Origin: Paraspadella gotoi
Lineage: Eukaryota > Chaetognatha
Assembly: GCA_051294375.1 (NCBI GenBank)
Contig: CM119265.1
Coordinates: forward strand, 23,776,669 to 23,840,668
Direction: 5' to 3'
Length of the DNA: 64,000 nt
Below are positions 53,301 to 64,000 of this stretch, in pieces. Position 1 is the stretch's first letter, and each line of letters starts with the position of its first letter. The notes under the pieces are model-generated. The model made no database searches. It was given only the letters and a program-made list of their open reading frames with translations, and was not told the origin of the DNA. Both the position numbers and the translations under genes were made by a program.

Positions 53301-55952
53301 TTCATCAACAGGATATTGAATTGGAAATAACGAAAAATGAAGGTGACACCATAGCAGCTTCTTCACTAAATGAAGCTAATAGAGCTCTAATCTTGCCAGG
53401 TAAAACCCTGTAGATTCTTCTACTGAAAATATATCCTTTTACTGCAAGAAGACCGCAAAAATTTATATTTCAAATTATTCACAAAATTGAATGGTGAGGC
53501 ATAAGTATGGTAAGTTGCCTGTGATTCCCAGCTGGGTAAGTCATCTTACCTGTTGGCGTTAAGGGCTTAAGAGCCTCAGTGCCACCACCTGCCACTGGCG
53601 CGGTTACTGTCTCGCATTGCCAACGAAGAGGGAAGTTGTTAGGAGTAAGACATGCCCAGTGGGGATGAAGACGGGGATGAAGATGAAAGCTGAGTGAAGT
53701 CGGAAGTGAGGCGCGTAAATATGCGGCTAAGGAACTAAGACTACTCTCCCTATCTTCTTTGCCGCCTTGGCTGAAAGAAAACGGGTCTGGGCTTGAGGGT
53801 GACTGGGTGAACTTTTCTCAATGCTTAACTACAAATATACCATCAATTAACCATGATTTTTTTTTAAGCAGCTGAAGAATGTCTCCCTTTATCTGAAGAA
53901 ATACATCATTTGCAACCGAATTCCGACAATCAAGTGATATCCTCTTCTCCAGATGATCCTACTGACAAAATTCTTCGAACGTCTGGTAATTGGTGTTTCG
54001 TCCACTACTTGGGTGTGGGCGGGAAGTGAATATTGATGGGAAGATAAGCATATTATTAGTTTGTCTTTATAGGAACTATTTAGTACGCAAGTTTCATAAG
54101 TAATATGTTTAAATTGGATAAGAGAATCATTGGGGATACAAATGTACTGTATTGAGAGTACCGTAGTGTAAGAAGAGTTTAAAGACATTTTTTGTGAGGC
54201 ATCATGTAATTTACAATGCGCATTGCGCAGAGACGTACATTATACAAATTTCACATGTTGTAAATGTACAATGTCTATCCGACCTCTCAGGTATTTTTGA
54301 TATTTGTCCACCCAAAGCTCAACCTGAAGACCTTTCTCCATCGCCAAACATGACACCTCAAAACTTATTTTCCTTCCAATCTTTATCTCAAGGTAAGACC
54401 AACTAAATTAATAATAAGCTGGCCTTATTTTTAGCGACAAATAATTTTTAAATAGGAGTGAGTAACCTTCTCACATCGTTAACCTGGCCTCGAAGCTTCG
54501 GAGCAGAATCGAATGAAACATCGACACAACCTTTGCTTGGAAAAGATGTATCAACTGAACACAGAAGCATAGGTCATATTTGCAATAATAAGGCAGATAA
54601 CCTAGATCGCTTAAAAAATTTTGTTCAAGATAAAACCACCTCATCTCCGTCCAAATCTATTCATTATTCTGAAGTGTAAGCAAAGAAAATATATAAATTT
54701 ATTGAAGTATTTCAATGATAAGTTACTAACCGAATTGTTTGTAGGCAAAATCAATTAGAAAGTAAATCTTCACCACTGCAAAGGAAAGCATATGGAATAA
54801 TGCCTCCTGGAGCGATCACCCTGAGTCCCCCGGTTATAGGTTATTATTTACCGCCCGACTCGGTTAAAACTAATGAAGAAACTTTGTGGACAGCTAAATA
54901 CCAACAAGTTAGTAGAACAAATTTAGTCCCCCCCCCCAAAAAAAAACTTTAATTGGTACAACTAATATTACATGCACATGGTTGCCGAAATTTTTTTCTT
55001 TTGTATCTGTTGGGAACATAAAAGTGGGCACTAACTGGTAGCATTAGGAGTTGTGTATTCACTATCTAGTCCTAAATTTAATAGGCAAAATATAGGGTTT
55101 ATGATTTGAAACCAAAGAGAGGAAGGAACAACGGATGGTTTTGCATAGACTTGTTTGAAATAAATTAAACCACTTTTATTTAAGACTTTATTGTAATAAC
55201 AGGTATCAAAGGCTCATTGCGAAGTTAAATGGCAGAGATGCAATTCTTTAACAACCACAAGCACAAATCAAGAAGGACAAAAAATTAAAAGGTATCTCTT
55301 TAACAAACCGATTTATTGATGTGAAATATTACAATTGTATAAAATCTTTTTGTCAAAAAGAAACAAAGCGAGAACAAGTCAGGATGGTACAACTCAAATC
55401 CTCAACGAAGTTGAAGGGAAACTTAATGACTTTTCCAAGTAAGAAAATTTTTATAAAAACATATTTTGTACTACTAATAAGAAAAAAAAGAAAATTTAGA
55501 TTTCTCTACAAATTGTAGTTATCTCAATTTTTTTTTTTTTTTTTGTTATTAATTTAGACAAAAGATCAGTGACATGAAGATTGCGCACTGCGCTGTCAAG
55601 TCATTATAAAAAACAGACATTTATTTTTGCGAAAATTGATGATTTCGACAGAGAAATGCGAATCGTGGAATCTCGACTACGTACGGAGATGGATACTATT
55701 TTCGATTTCCTTGGTGCATCCCGGTCGACCGCTTGTTGTGTCTCCTTTTGCGGAAAAAATCAAGAAAGAGTCATCTCAACGACCCAACAAGAAACCCTGG
55801 AGTCAAGTAGAAGCGTCATGGCAATTTCTCCGACGAGACCGCAATCTTTAAGCATGGATCCTAAAGAGAAACTCTTTCAGTCACAGAAGCTGATTGAAAA
55901 CCATATAAATAAGCTTCTAAAGGAGATAGAAAATAAAAATCGTAATACTTAA
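47374..55952 (+). CDS. KCNH (Erg/sei): ERG-type KCNH voltage-gated potassium channel
   Basis: Exons with matching phases: 47374-47562, 47922-48035, 48686-48849, 49121-49253, 49312-49431, 49502-49595, 49696-49863, 49949-50089, 50190-50389, 51212-51311, 51907-52059, 52120-52226, 52289-52384, 52535-52640, 52760-52893, 53312-53399, 53872-53985, 54291-54392, 54456-54675, 54745-54907, 55203-55291, 55361-55438 and 55580-55952 (start of the last two less certain). A His-rich linker precedes S1 ([13 protein letters not shown]). S4 is [20 protein letters not shown], the pore filter [14 protein letters not shown] (GFGN is the ERG signature), the C-linker [15 protein letters not shown], and the cyclic-nucleotide-binding homology domain [13 protein letters not shown]. 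The C-terminus has a coiled coil ([20 protein letters not shown]). ERG channels repolarise excitable cells. First ATG is 47398, but the exon opens in frame with a strong acceptor, so upstream exons may exist. Confidence 0.93.
50445..51012. mobile_element. Fold-back MITE, copy D
   Basis: In the ERG intron between 50389 and 51212. The left end TAAGGCGTAGTAAAAG mirrors the right end TTTTTGCTACGCTTT. The internal palindrome (AATTCGAATTCCTCAT at about 50633, GAGGAATTCGAATCTGC at about 50839) matches copies A-C. No target duplication is evident. Confidence 0.75.
51013..51200 (+). mobile_element. Truncated tRNA-derived SINE-like segment
   Basis: Directly after MITE copy D, CCTGGGTTCAATTCTTGGG forms a B-box-like core, followed by GC-rich DNA (GTCCGCAGCCCCCGTCCCCG) unlike the intron. 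It looks like a 5'-truncated SINE. Confidence 0.45.
51345..51800 (+). repeat. Dispersed repeat R1, most complete forward copy
   Basis: Runs from AGCAGATCCCGGCTCTATAA and GTCGGTCCGTCGGTCCC through TTTCGATGGAATCGTCC to the end motif CGTGGGCAGATCCGGCATAG, then GTGTGCTCAAACTTC. It matches the reverse copy at 18510-19215 at both ends. Confidence 0.75.
52415..52505 (+). repeat. Dispersed repeat R3, copy 4
   Basis: AAAGCCTGTCCAAAGTCAGG, GCAAGATAGCTTATTTATAG and ATTGGTTGTATTAATTTCAT, in an ERG intron. Confidence 0.75.
53165..53275 (+). repeat. Dispersed repeat R3, copy 5
   Basis: AAAGTCTGTCCAAAGTCAGG, GCAAGATAGCTTATTTAATA and ATTGGTTGTACCAATTTCAT, in an ERG intron about 750 bp from copy 4. Confidence 0.75.
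53500..53830. other. GC-rich insertion in an ERG intron
   Basis: About 330 bp of GC-rich DNA (CCACTGGCGCGGTTACTGTC, GGGTCTGGGCTTGAGGGTGA) within an AT-rich intron. The latter motif resembles CCTGGGCTTGG..GCTTGAGGGT in the SINE near 19870, so part of it may be a SINE. No reading frame is needed here by the channel model. Confidence 0.4.
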
Positions 55953-57245
55953 CGAATAACGCAGTCAAAAATAACGCTGAGAATTGTTATGATGAAATTG
56001 TCATTAGACAGAATACGTAAAATTAGGTACCTATTTGAATACAATTTGAGTTGATAAATTTTATTATTTATTCATATTGATTCACATTTTACTACTCTTT
56101 TCATATCACAAGTTGAACTCGCCACACTTCTTTCATCACTAGTTTTATCTTGAAAACTGAAATGAATTAAACAACGTTAAATATTGAATGTGAAATTGTT
56201 TAAAATTGTTTTTGTTTGAAACTCTTTACTTCAGCCAAAAAGTTCTTAATTCATTGCATGGTTTACGTATTTTGTTAGAAAAGCTGGTAATGAACTACAT
56301 GCCTTTTCCGTAGTACCACATTGCACTAAAAAAGGCTTGTTAAAATCTTTATTGTTGTATTTAATATTTCTACAGATTAAATATAATTATTTTTGAACTA
56401 ACTAAAGTTTTGATGACAAATAAAATACCAATTTGCTTAAGAAAAAAATGACCAATAAATAAGCTTCAGTAGAAAAGGTATGAAAGTGGAGATAGTTATT
56501 TAGAAAAACTTTAAACTTCGCATATAATAGCGCTAATTTTACAAGAATCACGAATATACTAGCGACAGACGATTAGTATTATTATTATTTCTTTCTATCA
56601 ATGATACTGCTTGACTAAAAAAATTAAGGAAATGTAGAATATATCTAAATTAGTATCTTACGTAAATATTAGTTCGCCCATATAGGCATATACCCTAGCT
56701 TTGTTTAATAAACATAATAAAAACGAAAAATAAATACAGCTCGCACCCGCATTGTAAATTTGTAAAAACCTCGAGCAATAAGTCGGTTGCTCTTATTTTT
56801 AATCAAAAAGCCGAGTTGACTTGCAGTTAGTGGCATCTCACGAACATAACCGGCGCTCTCCCTCTCAGTTTCAAAACAAAAATGTCACCATCCTTGACTC
56901 TTCCATCGCACACTTTCACCTTCGTCTTCAAAAAAGCCAAAACGTAAAAATCAGGGATGTTCTACGTAGCTGACGCAACCAACTCGGCTGATACCAGTGC
57001 AATCAGGTCGGAGACAGAGTAAATCCGGAAATAATTCCGGTATTTTCGAAAGCAAAGCAAAGCAATTTCACAAATCGAAAGCCATGCGGCACAATGAAGT
57101 AATTAAAAATTGACCGGAGTGTAAATTTAACAGCAGTACTGGTTTTTTACGGAGATTTTACATCCAAATCAACCTAAGACAACGACGCGAATTCTTTTAC
57201 GACAGTCTTTCTCTCATGCCATCCTAACAGGAGGGCTCAAATGTG
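55953..57245. other. Spacer between ERG and ULK3
   Basis: AT-rich up to about 56760, then less so towards ULK3. It probably holds the ERG 3' untranslated region and the ULK3 promoter. A minus-strand protein-like fragment lies within (see 56827-56961). Confidence 0.5.
56827..56961 (-). pseudogene. Possible exon or gene fragment, minus strand
   Basis: On the minus strand an open stretch of 44 codons follows a possible acceptor (ACGTAG) and ends in TAA. It reads IPDFYVLAFLKTKVKVCDGR then KDGDIFVLKLRGRAPVMFVR, which looks like real protein sequence. The same frame is open further upstream to about 57080 apart from the TAG in the acceptor. I recognise no family. It may be the last exon of an unseen minus-strand gene or a relic. 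Confidence 0.25.
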
Positions 57246-60200
57246 ATGTCGATTGGGACCACGCCGGACCATTCGGCAATTTTTACCAGCATCAAAATGT
57301 CAAACTCTGTCGGGAGCTACATTCCAGGAGCGCAAGTGGTCCAAGGGCAGGGACCGCTCAAAGACTTTGTCTTCACGGAAAAACTCGGAAGTGGAACCTA
57401 CGCCACTGTGTACAAGGCCTTCAGAACGACTCCGAATCGCGAAACGGTGGCGATAAAGGTAGGGCAGATTGATTAATAATCAATTAATCATTAATAAGAT
57501 AATTAATAATATAATTAATCATTAATCATATATGATTCACTTGGCAGACTAAAAATGTATGCGAAATAATAGCCGTTAAAAAAAAACCTTTCGGCGACTA
57601 AACAATTTGAAATAATTATAATAATTACCAAGGTGGTGGACAAAAAAACGCTCAACCGGGCGTCGACGGAAAATCTCCTCACGGAAATCGAGATCCTAAA
57701 GACTATGAAGCACGAGCACATTGTGGAATTGCGGGATTTCGTTTGGGACGAACACTACATTTACCTCGTCATGGAATACTGCTCCGGGGGAGACTTATCG
57801 AGGTAAAAAACCCGCGTTTCCCCTCTTTCCTCTTCAGAGAAAGAAAGATCGAGTTCGGTGTTATTGTGTCACCTTGTCTATTTCTTTTTCATCTTTCTTC
57901 AGGTTCATCAAAAAGAAAAAAGTTTTGCCAGAGTTCGTGGCAAAATACTGCCTTCAGCAAATCGCCTCCGCTTTAAAGTTTTTGAGGGAGAACAACGTTT
58001 CGCATCTCGACCTGAAGCCGCAAAACATTTTGCTCTCGTCCAAAGACAGTCCTACGCTCAAGGTACTGTTTAGAACTAGAACTACACCCTTCTGCCAAAA
58101 AATGCCCCATTTTATAACATATAAAAATTTCGCATTAGAATATTTAGACTTACTCTAATTATTCTAAGAATAATTAGAATAAGAATTTAATTAGAATTAA
58201 ATTGTTAGAATAATATAATCATTAGAATAATTTCATAATATATTAGTCGTTGGGTCAGCTTAATTGAGGAAAACATGCGCAATGTATTCGTCAGTGAACT
58301 GTAACTCGCTTCAAATTTTTCAAATTGTCATATTTTTAACTTAATTGCAAAGTTAATTTTTCCCTATGATTGTGTAAATGAGACTTAAGTACAAATTCAT
58401 AATCTGAAAAAAAAGAAAAAAAAAGAATCACTAACTAACCTCTCCTATCCGCTTTGACTCAGCTGGCGGATTTTGGCTTTGCTCAGCACCTCGACGACCG
58501 CGCGGGCAAGAAGGGGATGCGTGGCTCGCCGCTATACATGGCACCGGAAATTCTATTGCAAAATCGCTACGACGCCAGGTGAAGCTGTGGGAAGCACGTG
58601 AGCAGACACTTTGTAGGCAATTACACCTATGTGAAGGAGGCGATGAGGTAGTCTTTATACTTATCTTCACATTAAAAAAACTTCAACGTCACTGATTTCT
58701 TCCCACGATATTTAGTATTAAATTCTCTTCCATCGGCAGCGTGGATCTCTGGTCGGTGGGCGTGATCCTTTACGAATCGCTCTTCGGCCGCGCCCCCTTC
58801 GCCTCGGAGTCCTACCAGCAGTTGGCGGAAAAAATCAAAAAGACGAAACCGATCGAGATGCCGGCCAGTAAGTGTTAGTCATCCGCTTCCTGAATCCATA
58901 TCCTAACATGATAAAGAAATCAAGTGAGTGGCTCAAAACTGGATCGTATTCGTTTCACAAAAAAATGCTGAGCGCGCCAGTAAGTGAATCTAGGAAAAAA
59001 AAACACGGGAAACATTGGATCGAAATAATAGACGTGTATGATTGCTTGAAATTCGTCAATGTAATACGTGAAATTTTTTGGTGATTAAAACTGAAAATTC
59101 ATCCGTGCGGTTTGGAGGTTGTAGGTGGGTGCAGGGAAAAAAACGAACAACATGGGTGGATGGTGGGAGAAGAGGGTCAAAGGGATTTCAAAATCATTCT
59201 AAAAAATTTAAATGACTCGTTAAAAAATCGAGTAGAATAGGCTATAAGCTAAGAAAATCCTCATCAATGAGGATAAAGTGAATTTTTTTTCTCGGAAATA
59301 CATTAACATTCAACAACATGTATCAAAACAATAGAGACACAAGATAATAATGGGATTCGTAACGCCATGCGGCTCTTTCTTTCTCTGTCTCTCTCTTTCG
59401 GAGTTGGACGCCAGAGCGAGTAACGGATGCATTTCATAAAAATCTCGTTTCGTTCAGCGGCCTCCCATCGAGTCGCAAAACTACGCCAATTGTGAGCTCA
59501 AATTCTCTTCCACGCTCCAAGATAAAAACGATTAGTCTAAGAGCGAAGCAATGACGTGAGAGAACACTTTTTACTACCGGCCATCCGACATTAGACATGA
59601 AAACTAAAGCGGCCGGTGTGGCGGTTTTAAAAGTTTTTCCTTGTATGAGAATTCCGCGTCCGAGGAATCTTCGAAAGACAATTTCTGATTATGCTGTCGG
59701 TGTCGGTGAGACTTGTGCGCGGGCGGCGCCGTCGACTTGAGCGCCGCCTTTAGCCCCGACCAACCCGTCGGGGAGGACGACGTCGAGGATTGAGCTGCGC
59801 CGAGATGATCGTCCCTTCCCTTGGCGATGGTCTTGACCTGCGCGGCGCTGGCGCCGCCACCGCCGCCCTTTTTCGACGCGTAGGTTCGGGCATCGAGGAG
59901 GTACTTGCGCGGCTTCGGCACCGCCTCTTCCGGAGGATGATGAACGTGACACGACTCGGCCGTGTGAAGTTTAAGCGCGTGCGTAGAGGACGGGCCGACG
60001 CGTAGGGCATCCGAGCATTGACCCCTGAAGTCTTTGGAGAGAAGGATGAATTTATTTAGGGGAAAAAGAAATCTCCCCCACTCATTTTACCTAAGCTGTC
60101 TTCGTCGTCGGTATCCCCGTCGTCGCTGATGGTGACGAAGCCGTTCTCCCCCTTGACGAGCTCCTCCTCCCCTCGGGAGAAGACCTTTCCCCTCATTTCG

Positions 60201-62127
60201 CCAGAGACTTGACCGTTGGCGCGCAGCGCCATCGAGCCTCGCAACAGTAGCTCCCGCGGGACGCTGGGTTTAGCGTCTCTTCGAATCAGGATCTCCCGCG
60301 GCGACGAGGACGAGGGCTTGGAGGATGAGCTCTTGAAGGCGAGCTCGTCGCTGAAGTGAGTTCTGGGATGACTTAGAGTTGGATAGTAGCAACTTTTCAA
60401 AGCTCTCGTCTCGTACAAGGAGCAGTAGCGATGATTGGCGTGGCCGGCACCCGTTCCGGCCGTCTCCGCCCGGTTGTCAACGTCGCCGACAGCACATTTA
60501 GTTTGAAAATCTCGAATTAGATCGCGTTCGCTCATCTTAGAAAGTTTGAGTCGGGGCTCGACGGGAGAAGGTTGGGGAGGATTGGGGGGGGGGGAATCCG
60601 CTAACGTCGAACCGACGAAAAAATGAACTGATGCCGCCAATGGTTTTGCGCCTCCTCCCGTTCTCTCTCGCGAAGTCTATGTTGAGACGTTAAAAGAAGT
60701 AAATTTTTTTTTCCAGACGTAAGACTGAGCGAAGGATGTCGCGACCTCCTCTCCCGTCTTCTTCAGAGAGACCCAAAGGAGAGGATCAGCTTCGAGGAAT
60801 TCTTCGACCACCCCTGGGTCGATCTCGAGCACATGCCGAGCCAACGATGCATGGGGAAAGGAATCGCTCTCGTCAAAAAGGCGGTGGAACAGGTAACACC
60901 GAGACCACGCGCTCTTTTTTCTGTTCGAAAAAGAATTAATGCCGGAATAAATTAAATAATTGACAAAATAAGAATATGACGGAAATCTAACTAAAGTAAA
61001 GAATCCGAAAGGTATGTCGGAGTAACGTAAACTAACTCTTAATGTTAATTTTGATGCTCCGAAATGATTTATTTTTACCCCTAAAATTGTTTTAAAATTC
61101 CTCAACAATGTAACATTCGCCTATTCTCTATCTCTCTCCCTCAGGACGAAGCGAGAAACATCAAGGACGCGGTGAGACTTTATTGCCAAGCCCTCGAATA
61201 CCTTGTTCCCGCTACTTACTACGAAAGCGACCAAGCCAAGAAAGAGGCGATCAGAAAAAAGACGAGACAATATATGGAAAGGGCTGAGGCCCTCAAGGGA
61301 GTTCTGTCCCAATTGAAATCGATGTCGGGTTCGGACGGAACTGTGTTGGAAGACAGCAACACGAACAGCAACAGCAAAACCGAATCTCTCTCCGACTCAT
61401 CGAAGGAGGATAGCAGGTAAGGTCTTGATTTCGAACGATGAAGGACTAACGTCATAATTGGGAATATATCATTTCACAGCGCGACGCCACAAACCGACGA
61501 CACTTCGGCGTCATCCGGAAATGGAAATAACGGCGTCGGCGCGGCGACGATTAGCGTTGGCGCGGCGACGATTAGCGTCGGCGCTGTTTCTCTTGGCGCC
61601 GGAATGAGAGTGGACTACAACGTCTCGGGAACTGTTGAGATTCCTGAAGTTCCTCAGTTGCTGGACGAACTTGGTAAGACTAAAATTAGTGAAATAAATA
61701 CTCATTAAACAAACGCAACATCTATCAAATTCAGGAAAAATGACGATATCGTCGCAAAATTCCAAATTACAAGCTGCCCTTACAGTGATAAAAGCGGCTC
61801 AAAACAAGGCGGCTAATCAAGAATATCAAGCTGCTCTGGAGAAATACGAATTGGCTCTCGGTGCTCTTATTCCCTTGATGCAAAAAGAGGTGGGTAAAAA
61901 TTCTTACGCCACAAAATTGCTCAAGAATAACATCGAGAAACCTCTTTATTTAGGACAATGAGCGAAAAAAGACAATAATGCGTCAGCTGGTGTCTCATTG
62001 GATGGCAGAAGCGGAGGAAATCAAGGAGGTTATTCAAGTGACTACGGTTCACCAGAAGGTTGAGTCTGAAAGAGAAGAAGAAGAAATGATGGCCACCGCG
62101 ACTAAAGACCTCTGCCTTCTCCAATAA
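57246..62127 (+). CDS. ULK3: Serine/threonine-protein kinase ULK3
   Basis: Ten exons with matching phases: 57246-57458, 57633-57802, 57903-58062, 58463-58578, 58740-58867, 60717-60892, 61145-61416, 61480-61673, 61734-61889 and 61954-62127 (TAA). The kinase domain has glycine loop [16 protein letters not shown] lysine, the catalytic loop HLDLKPQN (HLD in place of HRD, as in human ULK3), DFG in [18 protein letters not shown] and [12 protein letters not shown]. It ends at [13 protein letters not shown]. Two MIT domains follow: exons 6-7 ([19 protein letters not shown] to [11 protein letters not shown]) and exons 9-10 ([20 protein letters not shown]). They are separated by a low-complexity Ser/Asn/Gly linker. 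ULK3 acts in Hedgehog signalling, autophagy and the ESCRT-III abscission checkpoint through its MIT domains. Intron 5 is 1.85 kb and contains an antisense gene. Confidence 0.96.
59604..60535 (-). CDS. Unrecognised gene nested antisense in ULK3 intron 5
   Basis: Two exons on the minus strand: 60535-60091 (ATG, starts [18 protein letters not shown]) and 60031-59604 (TAG). They are joined by a 59-bp intron with a GTAAAA donor and a CTCCAAAG acceptor; phase 1 matches. The product is about 290 residues, Ser/Pro/Lys-rich and probably mostly disordered. It has an acidic stretch ([12 protein letters not shown]) at the end of exon 1 and [20 protein letters not shown] in exon 2. The frame stays open above the ATG to about 60640. 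The DNA is much richer in GC than the rest of the intron, as are exons throughout the window, which supports real coding. I recognise no family. Confidence 0.6.
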
Positions 62128-63865
62128 CCTATTTTCTTATTATAAATTAATTTATTATGATCCTCAGATGATTAGGCTTTATTTAACTTTCATTTACCAA
62201 GCAAACCGTTTCAAAGTAATTTTAAGATTAGAGTAGGTCACTCTTATAGTTCTTATGGTTATGCCAAGTGCCATCTTCAACTTATTGATATTTGCCTGAT
62301 AATCATCATTGCTATAGTTTAGAACTCTCTCTTGATCGTATTTATCTGTACTTTTTTTAAAAGACTACGATGAATGAATAATCAAAATCCTCACATTCAC
62401 TGAAAAAAGAACATAATTAGTACGTTTAATATTGTTTGAGAAATTGATATTGCTAATTAAAATACTTCATTTACACAAGAAAAAAAATTTAGCAGATTAT
62501 TTTTATCTTCGACTTGAAAAAAGATGATATTTTTATACAATTATTTTTATTTCTGGTATCTTACTCAGAATGAATAACATTCTATTTCCCATATATCTTT
62601 TCTTAATTTAATAGGAAATTAATTTTTTTAAATATCCAATTGCATATTCATCGTGAATTAAACAAAAAGTATAGTTTGGGTCAAGAGGTATTATTAGGTT
62701 GCGGCAATGATTCTCTACACTTGTTAAGATTACGATTTGGTTGCAATATTATGTCAATCTTCAATGACACACTTGATTATATGAAACGTTGATCTTAATT
62801 CACTTCATCTTGTTAGATCTCAATTCTTAGGTTTAGTATTTCTGCCATTAAATTCATTATCATATTTTTATCTTCACCGTTCAAAAGCCATCACGGATTT
62901 ATCTCCCTTTTTACAGTTTATAGAATGTTGAACCTAGTCATCAAATACATCTTATTATAAGACGGGTCCTGCATTGATAAGAAACTAAATCAGCTAATAT
63001 ATTATGAATTTTTGCCATTATGAGATTTAACACTAAACGCTATAACTATATTCTAGATTTCTCAAATTTTCGGTAAAAATTCTTGCAATATTTGGACTAT
63101 ATGAACTCAATCCTGCTTAACTTAACATTTGGCCTACCCGTGTTATAGTGCATTGTTATTTGTCTGTTAATTACCCTTAGTGAAGTTCTACGTTGTGATT
63201 GTGATTAGTGAGTTTTAAAGTGGTTTATTTTTATCGATTCATCTTCAATTTCATGTTTTCGGACCCCAGTATCCAAAGTGCTGTTTTCTTGCTAAATTTT
63301 ATCATTCAACGAGGAAGTGATATATCCATCATGAATTTCAGAGTCGTATTCATACAGAGCGGGAGTGTTACATTGTCTATATTACTCATTTCACATTCCG
63401 TTAATCTCAAGTCACGTTATAATGATAATTAACTGAACAAGCATTTTTGGATTATCAGCTCGACATATTTTTTTCTTGAATATATTTTAATTAGGTTAGA
63501 CATCTCTATATGGCTAGCTCCTAACAAAAATATTTTTGATTTTAAATCCAACTAAATTTGCTTTTTCCCTATAAATATAAAACAAAACGATTGAGTCAAA
63601 ACCAAAACCAATAAAAAAACAGCACAGCTCGAAACAAAATATTATTCGACACAAATTCAAACCAATATTTGTAAAGATTTTCTGGAGATACTGAATATCA
63701 TCTTATGCGCATCTTATCTTAGGAAATAACCTAAAATTCGATGTTAAAAAAATTCGAAAATTGTTGACTTGAAAATAAGCCTTCAACCAAAAGTATGACA
63801 AAACTTGTTTGTGTGATCATTCCCGCTCCAAAAGACGTTCCCCCACCTCCCGGCGGAAAGAAGGG
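62128..63865. other. Spacer between convergent ULK3 and SAM synthetase genes
   Basis: AT-rich DNA with no recognisable gene; the short open frames lack support. It should hold the 3' untranslated regions of the two converging genes. Confidence 0.6.
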
Positions 63866-64000
63866 TCACATGCAGGCGGAATCAGTCCGCTTCCGCGCCG
63901 CCGCGGCGGGAGCCAGCAGCGTCGCGTCCTCCACGACGGAGAGGTCGAGTTTCTTGGGTTGCTCCCAGCTGAAAGCTTCGCGACCGAAGTGACCGTAGCA
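63866..64000 (-). CDS. MAT: S-adenosylmethionine synthetase, C-terminal exon, partial
   Basis: The minus strand is open from the window edge to TGA at 63866-63868, 44 codons. It begins CYGHFGREAFSWEQPKKLDL, the nearly invariant end of methionine adenosyltransferases (human MAT2A ends with the equivalent YGHFGR..WE.PKKL stretch). The enzyme makes S-adenosylmethionine from methionine and ATP in the cytosol. Human MAT2A stops soon after PKKL; here about 26 further residues follow, rich in Ala and ending TDSACM. No intron is seen in the portion present. The rest of the gene lies beyond the window. Confidence 0.9.
   Translation of the reverse strand, partial: CYGHFGREAFSWEQPKKLDLSVVEDATLLAPAAAARKRTDSACM

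Overview
The window is AT-rich animal nuclear DNA. Protein-coding exons are small islands of higher GC set in long introns that end GT..AG and are full of repeats. Two tandem genes resemble the arthropod group-7 allergen branch of the TULIP lipid-binding superfamily. Together with a seizure/ERG-type potassium channel and dense microsatellites and tRNA-derived SINEs, they suggest an arthropod, perhaps a crustacean or chelicerate. That placement is an inference; no rRNA or mitochondrial marker is present. I rebuilt exon chains by requiring matching splice phases, family resemblance and an open frame.

Layout: (1) 1-5106 +, the 3' part of an intronless ZNFX1-like RNA helicase with NFX1 zinc fingers. 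(2) 5107-11218, repeats and low-complexity DNA with a candidate membrane micropeptide at 10892-10987. (3) 11219-12444 +, a small coiled-coil protein gene of unknown function. (4) 15290-17240 and 17887-20924, both -, the TULIP-like pair. (5) 21725-26013 +, a secreted HHIP-like beta-propeller protein. (6) 28563-33921 -, core 1 beta-1,3-galactosyltransferase (C1GALT1), whose intron 2 carries a 3.2 kb inverted-repeat element. (7) 37749-40520 +, a divergent SNAP-25/29-like Qbc SNARE. (8) 40746-46573 +, a secreted coiled coil-sushi-Kunitz protein with a second 3.2 kb inverted-repeat element in its largest intron. (9) 47374-55952 +, an ERG-type KCNH channel in at least 23 exons, with no PAS domain visible in the window. 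(10) 57246-62127 +, ULK3 kinase, with an unrecognised two-exon gene nested antisense in intron 5 (59604-60535). (11) 63866-64000 -, the last exon of S-adenosylmethionine synthetase, running off the window.

The genes do not form an obvious pathway; this is an ordinary eukaryotic gene neighbourhood. The less ordinary parts are the coiled coil-sushi-Kunitz protein, the TULIP paralogue with a basic tail and hydrophobic C-terminus, the SNARE with glutamate at the expected second zero-layer position, the apparently PAS-less ERG channel, the nested antisense gene, and a rich set of non-autonomous repeats. These include one MITE copy with a perfect 8-bp target duplication.
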